From the NCBI RefSeq assembly GCF_000826085.1, contig NZ_CCYM01000003.1:744001-808000 (forward strand): a stretch of DNA of 64,000 nucleotides, in the 5' to 3' direction. The DNA is from Nigerium massiliense. Lineage in GTDB: Bacteria; Actinomycetota; Actinomycetes; Propionibacteriales; Propionibacteriaceae. The translations under genes and the position numbers were made by a program. Below are positions 8,915 through 18,001 of the stretch, piece after piece (positions within the stretch are counted from its first letter, which is position 1; every line of letters starts with the position of its first letter). Under the pieces are notes generated by a model, which saw only the letters and a list, made by a program, of their open reading frames with translations, had not been told where the DNA came from and ran no database searches.

Positions 8915-9508
8915 TCAGCGCAGGAACTTGTTCCCGTGGGTGATGCGGGCCCACAGCTTCCCGACGCCCCACGTGTCGCCGGCCAACCCCGCCGCGCACA
9001 GCAACAGGATGAGCGCCTCGAGCCAGTGGTCGTCGAGGATCGGGTTGGTCGCGCCCCTCACCAGCTGGCCGTTCGCCATGTGCGTCTGGACGAAGGGCAG
9101 CTCGGAGAGCCACATCAGGGCGACCAGGATCGTGCCGCCGATGCCCGCGATGCGCAGCCCCGCGCCCATGATCATCGCGACGCCGATGCCGAACAGGGCG
9201 AACATGAACAGCACGTCCCCGAACGGGTTGGAGAAGATGGGCTTGAGGATGGCGCCCAGCGGATTCTCGATGCGGTCGATGAAGCCCTGCGCCGGTGCGG
9301 TGCCGGCCAGCCATCCCTTGCCGACCGGGGTGCCGTAGCCGAGGCCGAACAGCTTGTCGAGGAACGGCCAGAGGAAGAAGAAGCCGATGATGATCCTGGC
9401 GACCGCCAAGAGCTTGCGCACCAGGGGCGACGCGATGACGTCCTCCTGGTAGACGATCCCGTCGCGGGCCACGTCGCGGGACTCAGCCGAACGCATCGAA
9501 CTGGACAT
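8915..9508 (-). CDS. DoxX family membrane protein
   Basis: A 197-residue protein with four hydrophobic segments beginning at 'ARIIIGFFFLWPFLDKLFG' (about residue 37), then near 95, 120 and 160. This is the DoxX/DoxD-like fold found in quinone-linked redox proteins; the specific electron partner is unknown. The ATG at 9508 is preceded by AAGGAGG. A 7-base inverted repeat lies in the leader (9529-9551). It is transcribed away from the radical-SAM gene end and converges on the acetyltransferase gene. Confidence 0.8.
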   Translation of the reverse strand: MSSSMRSAESRDVARDGIVYQEDVIASPLVRKLLAVARIIIGFFFLWPFLDKLFGLGYGTPVGKGWLAGTAPAQGFIDRIENPLGAILKPIFSNPFGDVLFMFALFGIGVAMIMGAGLRIAGIGGTILVALMWLSELPFVQTHMANGQLVRGATNPILDDHWLEALILLLCAAGLAGDTWGVGKLWARITHGNKFLR

Positions 9509-9528
9509 ATGTCAGACCTCCTTGTCTG

Positions 9529-9551
9529 CTGAAGCGCAGGCAATGCTTCAG
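9529..9551. promoter_or_regulatory. Inverted repeat upstream of the DoxX gene (possible operator)
   Basis: CTGAAGC and GCTTCAG form 7-base arms around a 9-base spacer, 21-43 bases upstream of the DoxX start and just ahead of its AAGGAGG site. A candidate -10 region (CATACT on the minus strand) lies further upstream, so the repeat falls near the transcription start. Operator is more likely than terminator because no upstream minus-strand gene needs terminating here. Confidence 0.45.
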
Positions 9552-9598
9552 TCCTACACCACGTAGTATGTGCCCGCCGTGGGGCGCCGGCCGTCAAA

Positions 9599-9617
9599 CG
9601 CGCGAAGAATTCGCGCG
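9599..9617 (-). terminator. Hairpin terminator after the radical-SAM gene
   Basis: CGCGCGAA, loop GAA, TTCGCGCG: a perfect 8-base stem followed on the minus strand by TTTGAC. It lies about 40 bases past the radical-SAM stop at 9656. Neighbouring palindromes (ATTCGCGCGAAT at 9609-9620 and TTCGCGAA at 9631-9638) overlap or flank it. Confidence 0.5.
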
Positions 9618-9655
9618 AATCCCCAAAGAGTTCGCGAAATGCGCCGTCGTCGGCG

Positions 9656-11597
9656 TCAGCGGCTCACCGGCGTCAGCGGCAGCAGGTGGCGCCCCGTCGG
9701 GCCGATCTGGATCTCGGTGTCCATCTGCGGGCACACGCCGCAGTCGTAGCACGGCGTCCAGCGGCAATCCTCGACGGGCGACTCGTCGAGCGCGTCCTGC
9801 CAGTCCTCCCACAGCCAGTCGCGGTCGAGCCCGGAGTCCAGGTGATCCCACGGCAGCACCTCGGTGTAGTCGCGCTCCCGGGTCGTGTACCAGTCGAGGT
9901 CGACGCCGGTGCCGGCCAAGGCGGACGCGCAGCAGGCGACCCAGCGGTCGTAGCTGAAGTGCTCGCTCCAGCCGTCGAACATGCCGCCGTCGCGGTAGAC
10001 GGCCTCGATGACCCGGCCGACGCGGCGGTCCCCACGGCTCAGCAGCCCCTCGATGACACCGGGCTTGCCGTCGTGGTAGCGCATGCCGATGGCCTTGCCG
10101 TAGCGGCGGTCGGCGCGGATCTTCTCGCGCAGCAGCTGCAGCCGGTGGTCGATGGTCTCGGCGGACGCCTGCCCGGCCCACTGGAACGGGGTGTGCGGCT
10201 TCGGCAACCCCGCCGATCGAGACGGTGCAGCGGATGTCTTTCGACCCCGCCGCCTGGCGCCCGGTCTCGATGACCCGGGCCGCCATGTCGGCGATCGCGA
10301 GGACGTCCTCGTCCGTCTCGGTCGGCAGACCGCACATGAAGTACAGCTTCACGTTGCGCCAGCCGTTGCCGAAGGCGGTGGCCACCGTCTGGATGAGGTC
10401 GTCCTCGGTGACCATCTTGTTGATCACCTTCCGCATGCGCTCGCTGCCCCCCTCGGGCGCGAACGTCAGGCCCGAGCGGCGACCGTTGCGGGACAGTTCG
10501 TTGGCGAGGTCGATGTTGAAGGCGTCCACGCGGGTGCTGGGCAGCGACAGCGACACGTTGCTGCCCTCGTAGCGATCGGCCAGTTCCTTGGTGACGTCCC
10601 CGATCTCGGAGTGGTCGGCGCTCGACAGCGACAGCAGCCCGACCTCCTCCAGGCCCGTCGAGCGCAGGCCGCCGTCGACCATCGCCCCGATCGTCTCGAT
10701 GCTCCGCTCGCGCACCGGACGGGTGATCATGCCCGCCTGGCAGAACCGGCAGCCCCGGGTGCAGCCGCGGAAGATCTCCACCGAGTAGCGCTCGTGCACG
10801 GTCTCGGCCAACGGCACGAGCGGCGCCTTCGGGTAGGGCCACTCGTCGAGGTCCATGAGCGTGTGCTTGGCGACGCTGAACGGGACGCCCGGACGGTTCG
10901 GCGTCACCTTCTGGATGCGCCCGTCAGGCAGATACGTGACGTCGTAGAAGCGCGGCACGTAGGCGACGCCCGAGGTCGCCAGCCGCAGCAGCAACCCGTC
11001 CCGGCCCTCGGGCCGTCCCTCCGCCTTCCAGTCGCGGATCATCTCGGACACCTGCAGGGACGCCTCCTCGCCGTCACCCAGGATCGCGGCGTCGATGAAG
11101 TCGGCGATCGGCTCGGGGTTGAACGCGGCGTGCCCGCCGGCGACGACGATCGGGTCGTCCTCCCTGCGGTCCGCGGCGTGGAGCGGGATCTGCGCCAGGT
11201 CGAGCGCAGCAAGCATGTTCGTGTAGCCGAGCTCGGTGGAGAAGCTGATCCCCAGCACGTCGAAGGCGCCGACCGGGCGATGGTTATCGAGCGTGAACTG
11301 CGGAAGCCCGTGCTCGCGCAGGAGCGCGGCCAGGTCGGGCCACACCGAGTAGGTGCGCTCGGCGAGGATCCAATCGCGCTCGTTGAGGATCTCGTAGAGG
11401 ATCGCGATGCCCTGATTCGGCTGGCCGACCTCGTACGCGTCCGGGTACATGAGGCACCAGCGCACGTCGGCGGAATCCCAGCTCTTCGCGACGGAGTTCA
11501 CCTCTCCACCGACGTACTGGATCGGCTTGCTCACCCGGGCGAGCAGCGGCTCGAGCCGGGCGAAGAGGGACTCGGGCGAGGTCGTCACATCAGTCAT
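9656..11597 (-). pseudogene. TIGR03960 B12-binding/radical-SAM protein, frameshifted
   Basis: The reading frame from ATG 11597 encodes about 463 residues: a B12-binding-like N-terminal region (residues ~25-220), then the radical-SAM cluster CTRGCRFCQ near residue 278, with 'CTVSIGG' ending a beta strand. At 10208-10211 a run of four C (four G on the coding strand) shifts the frame by +1. The remaining 183 residues of the family continue in the other frame from 10207 ('LPKPHTPFQW') to the stop at 9656 and end with a Cys-rich 'CYDCGVCP'. Removing one base restores a protein of about 646 residues, normal for TIGR03960. It is either a recent mutation or a homopolymer error in the sequence. The family's function is unassigned. 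It sits directly behind mrpG. Confidence 0.8.
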
Positions 11598-11618
11598 AGC
11601 GCCACCAGGGTAACCGGC

Positions 11619-12119
11619 TCAGCGCGCGTCACGGTCGCCGCGGTCACGTGCTGCGCCACCCCGACCCTCGCGGCGCGCCCTCCTGGACCCGCCCTCGGGC
11701 TCCTGCTCGCCGAACTGCTCCCCGCCGTCGGGGTGGTCGGCGTCCCGCAGCGGCACGTTCTCGGCGACGTTGACGAAGCCGGCGCCAGACAGGTCGCGGG
11801 CCAGCGAGTCGGAGACCGCGTGCTCGGAGTCCCACTGGTTGGTGCGGTACGCCGTGCGGGCGACCGTGTTGCCGGCGACCGGGTTGGTCAGGATCTGCAG
11901 GGCGATGATCAGCAGGCAGACGAACGTCGTGTGCCAGGTGCGCAGCGCGAGCGCCTGGGCTCCCAGGATCAGGACGAGCCCGAACACTTGCGGCTTCGTG
12001 GCGGCGTGCAGCCGCGCCATCACGTCGGGGAACCGGACGAGCCCGAGCGCGGCGGCGAAGCAGAAGAACGCGCCGAAGGCGAGCAGGAGCGCCTCGATGA
12101 GACCGAGGATCTCGTCCAT
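11619..12119 (-). CDS. mrpG: Na+/H+ antiporter subunit G (MrpG/MnhG)
   Basis: A small subunit of the Mrp multi-subunit cation/proton antiporter, which exports Na+ in exchange for H+ and supports pH and salt homeostasis. Of 166 residues, the first ~95 contain three hydrophobic helices and the family stretch 'GLVRFPDVMARLHAATK' near residue 28. The C-terminal ~70 residues are a charged, Arg/Glu/Gly-rich tail that is longer than usual. The ATG at 12119 overlaps the mrpF stop (TGATG). It is the last Mrp subunit gene; the broken radical-SAM gene follows 21 bases later. Confidence 0.92.
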   Translation of the reverse strand: MDEILGLIEALLLAFGAFFCFAAALGLVRFPDVMARLHAATKPQVFGLVLILGAQALALRTWHTTFVCLLIIALQILTNPVAGNTVARTAYRTNQWDSEHAVSDSLARDLSGAGFVNVAENVPLRDADHPDGGEQFGEQEPEGGSRRARREGRGGAARDRGDRDAR

Positions 12120-12457
12120 CACACCCCCTCCGCGTTCTGGTCGTCGTGGGCGTGGCTCTCGATCTCCTGGAAGCGGCGATCGCGCTCGCGGGTGCTGCTC
12201 GTCAGGCGCGCGACGCCGACGGAACCCGTGAACGCCACCAGCGACAGCACCAGCAGGATCGGCAGACCTGTCGTGGTCGCCGTGACCACCGAGTGTCCCG
12301 CGATGGCGGCGATGAGCACCGCCACCACGACGTCGGTGGCCACCACCCGGTCGAGGTTCGTGGGTCCGATGCCGAGCCGGTAGAGCGCGAGCACGGCCGC
12401 CGCCAGCAACATGGCCATCGCGACCCCGATCAGCACCTGGGTGACGAGGGCGATCAT
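12119..12457 (-). CDS. mrpF: Na+/H+ antiporter subunit F (MrpF/MnhF)
   Basis: A 112-residue membrane subunit with three predicted helices and the MrpF signature 'YRLGIGPTNLDRVVATD' at about residues 26-42. The C-terminus is charged and cytoplasmic in type. Start overlaps the mrpE stop and its own stop overlaps the mrpG start, so translation of the small subunits is likely coupled. Confidence 0.93.
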   Translation of the reverse strand: MIALVTQVLIGVAMAMLLAAAVLALYRLGIGPTNLDRVVATDVVVAVLIAAIAGHSVVTATTTGLPILLVLSLVAFTGSVGVARLTSSTRERDRRFQEIESHAHDDQNAEGV

Positions 12458-13050
12458 CGCCGCTCCCCCTTTCTGCTCAGGCCGAGACCGTCGGGCCCGT
12501 AAGCGCGCTCGATCTCCTTGTCGGACGCGAAGGCACGCGCGACCCGGCGCTCGGTGTCCAGCGCCTCGCGATAGGCGTTCTCTCGGGCGTTGGGGGCCGT
12601 CGCGTCGAACACGTGGACGTACAGCGTCCGCGTCGAACGGCGGGCGTCGACGACGATGCTGCCCGGGACGACCGAGGTCAGCTCGGCCGTGGCGACCTGG
12701 TAGAGGTCGGAGTCGGTCTTCAGGTCGACCTTGATCACGGCCGCGCGCGGCTGTTGCCGCCGGAACGACCAGGCGGCCAGCCGGAAGGACGAGACCGCGA
12801 GGTCGTAGATCAGGCGCAGCCCGCCGTAGATGAACCAGCCGATCCGGAAGGTGCCCCGGTAGTGCACGGGCGGAAGCGGGAACAGCCGTGTCACGAGGAC
12901 GGCGAGGGCGAGGCCGCCCAGCACCGAGAAGAGGTTGATCTGCCCGACGAGGACCAGGAACACGGCGGTCAGCACCAGGACGTTGCGGGGCTGTCGGCGG
13001 AACCTGAGTTTGCGCTTGTTCTGCGAGCGCGTCGCTCGGCGTGCGGTCAT
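12454..13050 (-). CDS. mrpE: Na+/H+ antiporter subunit E (MrpE/MnhE)
   Basis: A 198-residue subunit with an Arg/Lys-rich N-terminus, two hydrophobic segments (about residues 25-60) and the MrpE-type soluble domain, including 'TSVVPGSIVVDARRSTRTLYV' split over residues ~120-140. The start ATG 13050 overlaps the mrpD stop as ATGA; a longer in-frame start at 13122 would overlap mrpD by 76 bases and is less likely. The tail is rich in charged residues. Confidence 0.9.
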   Translation of the reverse strand: MTARRATRSQNKRKLRFRRQPRNVLVLTAVFLVLVGQINLFSVLGGLALAVLVTRLFPLPPVHYRGTFRIGWFIYGGLRLIYDLAVSSFRLAAWSFRRQQPRAAVIKVDLKTDSDLYQVATAELTSVVPGSIVVDARRSTRTLYVHVFDATAPNARENAYREALDTERRVARAFASDKEIERAYGPDGLGLSRKGERR

Positions 13051-14576
13051 GGCGTCGGCACCCCGTTCAGGACGGCTTGGACGTATTGGGGGCCGAACAT
13101 GTGCTCGGCCGCGAGCGTGCAATAGGCGTACAGGGGGCCGGCGAACACAGTGAAGGCAAGGCTGAGACAGATGAGCCCGATCGCGGCGCCGACCATGACC
13201 GGAGGCAGCAGCTTGCCCTCGTGCTCGTCAGGCTCGTCGTCGTCCTCCACCTCGACGATCTGGGGCTCGCCCCAAAAGCCGCGGTTCCAGACCTTCGCGA
13301 CGGCGTACAGCGTCAGCAGGCTGGTGACGACGGAGCCGGCGACGACGGCCCACGCCAGCGGCGTCCCGGTCTCGGCGCCGGCCGTGAGCAGGCCGAGCTT
13401 GCCGATGAAGCCGGAGAAGGGTGGGATGCCGGCGAGGTTCATGGCCGGCACGAGGAACAGCGCGCCGAGCAGCGGGCTGACCTTCGCCAGCCCCTGGATG
13501 CGCTCCAGCGAGGTACTGCCGCCCACGCGCCTGATCAGCCCGGCGACGAGGAAGAGCGTCGCCTGGATCGTGATGTGGTGCACCGTGTAGAAGATCGCCG
13601 CCGCCATGCCGCTGATCGTCGCCAACGCGACGCCGAAGATCATGTAGCCGATGTGGCTGACGAGCGTGAACGACAGGAGTCGCTTGATCTCGGACTGGGC
13701 GATGGCGCCGAGGATGCCCACGATCATCGTGGCCAGCGCGACCCACAGCAGCAGGTCGGTCAGCGGGCGGCCCGGGAACAGCACCGTCTGGGTTCGCATG
13801 ATCGCGTAGACGCCGACCTTCGTCAGCAGGCCGGCGAACACGGCCGTCACCGGAGCCGGCGCCGTCGGGTACGAGTCGGGCAACCACGCCTGGAGCGGGA
13901 AGACCGCCGCCTTGAGGGAGAAGACGATCAGCAACAGGAACTGCAGGCCGGCCTGGACGTTGTCGGGCAGCAGCGGCAGCCGCTGCGAAAGCTGGGCCAG
14001 GTTCACGGTGCCCGTCGCCGCGTAGATGTTCGCGATGCCGACGAGGAACAGGTTCGACGAGAGCAGGTTGACGACCACGTAGATCGACCCCGCGCGGATG
14101 CGGGAGCCCGTCCCGCCCATCGTCAGCAGCACGTAGGAGGCGAACAGCAAGATCTCGAATCCGACGAAAAGGTTGAACAGATCGCCGGCCAGGAAGGCGT
14201 TCGACACCCCCGCGCAGAGCAGGAGGAACGTCGGGTGGAAAATCGAGACGGGCGTGGCCCGCCGGACCTCCTCGGCGTCCTGCCCCGTGGAGTAGATCAA
14301 CACGCCGAGCGTGACGAGGGCGGCCACCGTCAGCATCAGCGACGAGACGCCGTCCGCGACGAGCGCGATGCCCATGCCCCGCGGCCAGGCACCGACCCAC
14401 AGCGTCTGGACGCCCCGGTGGTACGACTGCCACATGAGCGTGCCGGCGACGATGACGACGCCGAGCAGGGACACGATCGACACGACGCGCTGGGCGCGCG
14501 GCCGGTGGGACAGGATCAGGTTGAGGGCGGCCCCCAGCATGGGGAGCAGGATCGGCAGCGGCAGGAGGTTGTTCAT
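13047..14576 (-). CDS. mrpD: Na+/H+ antiporter subunit D (MrpD/MnhD)
   Basis: A 509-residue, about 14-helix protein homologous to the NuoL/M/N proton-channel subunits of complex I. It carries the family's core 'LPDSYPTAPAPVTAVFAGL' near residue 225, the helix-breaking 'SEIKRLLSFTLVSHIGYM' region near 295, and a conserved 'FEILLF' glutamate helix near 135. In Mrp complexes MrpA and MrpD are the two antiporter-like ion-translocating subunits. Start overlaps the mrpC stop (ATGA type). Confidence 0.94.
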   Translation of the reverse strand: MNNLLPLPILLPMLGAALNLILSHRPRAQRVVSIVSLLGVVIVAGTLMWQSYHRGVQTLWVGAWPRGMGIALVADGVSSLMLTVAALVTLGVLIYSTGQDAEEVRRATPVSIFHPTFLLLCAGVSNAFLAGDLFNLFVGFEILLFASYVLLTMGGTGSRIRAGSIYVVVNLLSSNLFLVGIANIYAATGTVNLAQLSQRLPLLPDNVQAGLQFLLLIVFSLKAAVFPLQAWLPDSYPTAPAPVTAVFAGLLTKVGVYAIMRTQTVLFPGRPLTDLLLWVALATMIVGILGAIAQSEIKRLLSFTLVSHIGYMIFGVALATISGMAAAIFYTVHHITIQATLFLVAGLIRRVGGSTSLERIQGLAKVSPLLGALFLVPAMNLAGIPPFSGFIGKLGLLTAGAETGTPLAWAVVAGSVVTSLLTLYAVAKVWNRGFWGEPQIVEVEDDDEPDEHEGKLLPPVMVGAAIGLICLSLAFTVFAGPLYAYCTLAAEHMFGPQYVQAVLNGVPTP

Positions 14577-15001
14577 TCGCTCACCACGTCGTCGCCGGTG
14601 TCACTGAAGCGGATCTCCTCGAAGCTGGCCGAGACGTCGTCACGCTCGGCGAGCGCGCGAATGCGGGCGTCCTCGACGTCGTCGGACACCTCATCGTGTC
14701 CGTTGAGTTGGAAGCTGCGGTAGGCCATCGTGATGACGAACGCCGACACCGCCATGGTGATGACGATGGCGGTCAGCACCATCGCCTGTGGCAACGGGTC
14801 GCTCATCTGGTCGGCCGGGAACATCCCGATGATCGCCGGCATCCCGGCCGGGCCGGCCGCCACGAGGAACAGCAGGTTGATCCCGTTGCTCATGACGGCC
14901 ACGCCCACCAGGATGCGGCTCAGGGACCGCTCCGTGATGAGGTAGACGCCGCAGGCGATGAGGACGCCCGCGACGATCGCCAGGGTCAGGTTCGGGATCA
15001 T
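14573..15001 (-). CDS. mrpC: Na+/H+ antiporter subunit C (MrpC/MnhC)
   Basis: A 142-residue homologue of NuoK. Three helices are visible: residues ~5-23, ~28-50 with 'SNGINLLFLVAAG', and ~72-92 with 'ALVLTAIVI'-type sequence ('AMVLTAIVITMAVSAFVI'). A 45-residue acidic tail follows, longer than in many homologues. ATG 15001 overlaps the mrpA stop. Confidence 0.93.
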   Translation of the reverse strand: MIPNLTLAIVAGVLIACGVYLITERSLSRILVGVAVMSNGINLLFLVAAGPAGMPAIIGMFPADQMSDPLPQAMVLTAIVITMAVSAFVITMAYRSFQLNGHDEVSDDVEDARIRALAERDDVSASFEEIRFSDTGDDVVSE

Positions 15002-17934
15002 CGCCGCCTCCTTCGGGCCGAGGCCGCGATGGCGCGCGTCGACTCGGGGCGCGGCAGCGGCGCGATGTGCTCGGCCTCGTGGGTGTCGATGCCGGAGCCG
15101 AGGCTGCGCACGAGGTCGAGCAGGACGCCGACGACGACCAGGTACACGCCGACGTCGAAGATGGTGGAGCTCACCAGGTGGATGTCCCCGAGCAGGTTGA
15201 CCGGGCCCCACGGTGTGGCCACGGCCTCGAGCCAGGGCACGTGCAGCGTGATGTCGAAGCTCTGGAAGATGCGCCCGCCGAACGCGGCCGGGAGCAGCGC
15301 GCTCAGTCCGGCGACTGCGAAGCCGATGCCGAGGACGAGACCGGCGTCCACGGGGGCCGCATCGTCGAGCTCCTTGGTGCCGGCCGCCAGGTAGCGGATG
15401 AAGAGCGCGAGCCCCGCGATCAGGCCGCCCGCGAACCCGCCGCCGGGCAGGTTGTGCCCCGCGATGAGGACGTAGACGGAGATGACCATCATGACGCCGA
15501 ACAGCAGGCGGGTCACCACCTCGAAGATGAGCGAACGCGACGCGGCGTTCAGCCACTGACTGCCGCGCAGCCAGGTGCCCGGCTGGTTCGTCGGCGACGC
15601 CCCCGCCGAGACGGCAGCCTCGCGGCGGACCCGGTGCCGCCGGGTCCGCAGGAAGATGAGGCTGGCCACGCCGGTGGCGGCGATGATCAGCACCGAGATC
15701 TCGCCCAGGGTGTCCCACGCTCGGGTGTCCACGAGGATGACGTTGACGATGTTGGTGCCGTAACCGAACTCGTAGGCGGCCGTCTCGAGGCCGGCCGAGA
15801 TCGGGGTCGCCGTGCGCGCGCCGGCGCTCACCAGGGTGACGCCCGTGATGGTGGCGCCCACCGCGACGGCGAGCAGCATGCGCCACCACCGCGACGACTG
15901 GAGCGGACGGTTCGTGAAGTACTTCGGCAGCGAGCGCAGCACCAGCAGGAACACCAGCAGGGTCACGGATTCGACGAGCACCTGGGTGAGGGCAAGGTCG
16001 GGGGCGCCGTGCAGGAAGAACAGCAGCGCGGTGCCGTAGCCCGTGATGCCGAGGGTGAGGACGGCTCGGACACGTCCACGCGACGAGATCAGCGCTATCG
16101 CGGCGGCGATCATCACGATGCCGACGAGCGGCTGCGCGATGGTGTCGTACAGCCGCACCTGGGGCCACTGCGTCGTCAGGAGCAGCGTGCCGCCGACAGC
16201 GATGACGAGCACCGACAGCGCGGTGCTGAGGTAGGACGCCAGAGAGCCCCGCTGAACCCGCGCGGTGATCTCGACCGCCAGCCAGTCGATCGAGCGCATG
16301 GTGCTCTTGTAGAACTCGTCGGCGCCCTTGACCTTGGGGAACGTCGCCTGGATGCGCCCGATCGACGACCGCTTCCAGAACATGACCAGGCCAGCGGTGA
16401 GAGCGACCACCGACAGCAGCAGCGGCGCCGTGATGCCGTGCCAGAGCGCGAGCCCGTGCCCGGGCTCTCCTGTCGGGACGGCGTCCGCGTACGGCTTGAG
16501 GACGGCGGTGAGCTGCGGGCCGAGGAATCCCCCGACGAGGCACAGCGCGCCCAGCACCATCGGCGCGCTCATGAAACCGGGCGCCGGCGCGTGGTGCAGC
16601 TCGCTGGCCGGCGAGCCCGGCTTGACGGCGAAGGCACCCCACCAGAACCGCAGAGAGTAGGCCATGGTGAACGCGGAGCCCAGCACGAGGGCCAGCACGA
16701 CGAGCACGGCGGGCGCGGGCAGGATGCCCGTGCCATCGCCCGTCGTGGCGAGGTAGACCACGGACTCGAGCGCCGCCTCCTTGGAGATGAACCCCAGCAG
16801 CGGCGGGACGCCCGCCATGGACGCCGCCGCCAGCGCCGCGGTCGTCGCCAGCCCCGGAAGCTGACGTCCGAGCCCCGACAGCTGACGCAGGTCGCGCGTG
16901 CCGGTGGAGTGGTCGATGACGCCCACGGTGAGGAACAGCGACGACTTGAACAGCGCGTGGGTGATGGTCATCGCGAGGCCGGCCAGCGCGGCGGCCTGGG
17001 TGCCGAGTCCCGTCAGGAGGGTGATGAAGCCGAGCTGGCTGACGGTGCCGTAGGCCAACAGCAGCTTCAGGTCGGTCTGACGCAGCGACCGCCAACCGCC
17101 GAGGATCATGGTCGTCGCGCCCAGGATCGTCACAGCGGGACGCCACAGCGGCACCGTCGAGAACGTCGGCGCGAGCACGGCCACGAGGTAGATGCCGGCC
17201 TTCACCATCGCCGCCGCGTGCAGGTAGGCCGACACCGGGGTCGGCGCCGCCATCGCGCCCGGGAGCCAGAAATGGAACGGTGCCAGCGCCGACTTGCTGA
17301 TGGCGCCGACGAGCATGAGGAGCGCCGCCACCGTCGCGGCCGTGCCCACGGGCGGCGAGGCCAGGACGCCCTCGATGCTGAACGTGCCGGCCTGGAACCC
17401 GAGCGAGACGATGCCGACCAGCATCGCGAGCCCGCCGGTCGTGGTCACGATGAGCGCCGTCAGCGCGGCGCTTCTGTTGGCCCGGCGCGACGAGTCGTAC
17501 CCGATGAGCAGGTACGAGAAGACCGTCGTGAGTTCCCAGAAGACGTACAGCACGATGAGGTCGTCGGTGGTGACGAGCCCCAGCATCGCGCCGGCGAAGG
17601 CGGTCAGCAGGCCCAGGCAGCGCGTCGACCCCTTCTCGAAGTACCAGCGGCAGTAGATCAGGATGAGCGCGCCGATCCCCGTGACGATGAGGGTCAGCAC
17701 CCACTGAACGAGCCCCACGCGCATCGTGAGAGAGACGCCGAGTTGCGGGATCCACGGGAGGCTCTCCCGATAGGCCCCGCCGCCCAGGATCGCGGGAGCC
17801 TGAACCACCGCCCACACGAACGATGCTGCGGGGAGCAGCGCCATCACGAAGAACGCGTTGCGCCCCAGGACCCGGCTCACCAGCGGGGACACCACCGCGA
17901 GGGCGAGGTGAAGGCCGATGAGCGTCAGGAGCAT
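14998..17934 (-). CDS. mrpA: Na+/H+ antiporter subunit A with fused B domain (MrpA/MnhA)
   Basis: A 978-residue subunit. The N-terminal ~500 residues are NuoL-like, with 'YVFWELTTVFSYLLIGYDSS' near residue 120, 'LPGAMAAPTPVSAYLHAA' near 220 and 'LLLAYGTVSQLGFI' near 295. A middle region resembles NuoJ (DUF4040), and the C-terminal ~200 residues, after 'GTWLRGSQW', carry the MrpB domain with 'GHNLPGGGFAGGLIAGLALFIRY' split near residue 850. An MrpA-B fusion explains why no separate mrpB gene is present. The start is ATG 17934 with GAAGG upstream; longer starts lack one. It is the first operon gene, and TAAACT (minus strand, 17990-17995) is a possible -10 box. Confidence 0.94.
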   Translation of the reverse strand: MLLTLIGLHLALAVVSPLVSRVLGRNAFFVMALLPAASFVWAVVQAPAILGGGAYRESLPWIPQLGVSLTMRVGLVQWVLTLIVTGIGALILIYCRWYFEKGSTRCLGLLTAFAGAMLGLVTTDDLIVLYVFWELTTVFSYLLIGYDSSRRANRSAALTALIVTTTGGLAMLVGIVSLGFQAGTFSIEGVLASPPVGTAATVAALLMLVGAISKSALAPFHFWLPGAMAAPTPVSAYLHAAAMVKAGIYLVAVLAPTFSTVPLWRPAVTILGATTMILGGWRSLRQTDLKLLLAYGTVSQLGFITLLTGLGTQAAALAGLAMTITHALFKSSLFLTVGVIDHSTGTRDLRQLSGLGRQLPGLATTAALAAASMAGVPPLLGFISKEAALESVVYLATTGDGTGILPAPAVLVVLALVLGSAFTMAYSLRFWWGAFAVKPGSPASELHHAPAPGFMSAPMVLGALCLVGGFLGPQLTAVLKPYADAVPTGEPGHGLALWHGITAPLLLSVVALTAGLVMFWKRSSIGRIQATFPKVKGADEFYKSTMRSIDWLAVEITARVQRGSLASYLSTALSVLVIAVGGTLLLTTQWPQVRLYDTIAQPLVGIVMIAAAIALISSRGRVRAVLTLGITGYGTALLFFLHGAPDLALTQVLVESVTLLVFLLVLRSLPKYFTNRPLQSSRWWRMLLAVAVGATITGVTLVSAGARTATPISAGLETAAYEFGYGTNIVNVILVDTRAWDTLGEISVLIIAATGVASLIFLRTRRHRVRREAAVSAGASPTNQPGTWLRGSQWLNAASRSLIFEVVTRLLFGVMMVISVYVLIAGHNLPGGGFAGGLIAGLALFIRYLAAGTKELDDAAPVDAGLVLGIGFAVAGLSALLPAAFGGRIFQSFDITLHVPWLEAVATPWGPVNLLGDIHLVSSTIFDVGVYLVVVGVLLDLVRSLGSGIDTHEAEHIAPLPRPESTRAIAASARRRRR

Positions 17935-18001
17935 GAGGGAAGGGCTTCCTTGGCTGAGGAGGCGGGCGCGGTGGGGAGGAAACGGCGTCAGTTTACAGGA
18001 G

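Noticed and set aside
9601..9640. Cluster of TTCGCG palindromes as an origin or recombination site
   Set aside because: It is explained by a terminator hairpin behind the radical-SAM gene; no phage or integrase gene is near.
10152..12383. 743-codon plus-strand frame across the radical-SAM and mrp genes
   Set aside because: It runs antisense to three recognisable genes, lacks a ribosome-binding site and shows no domain.
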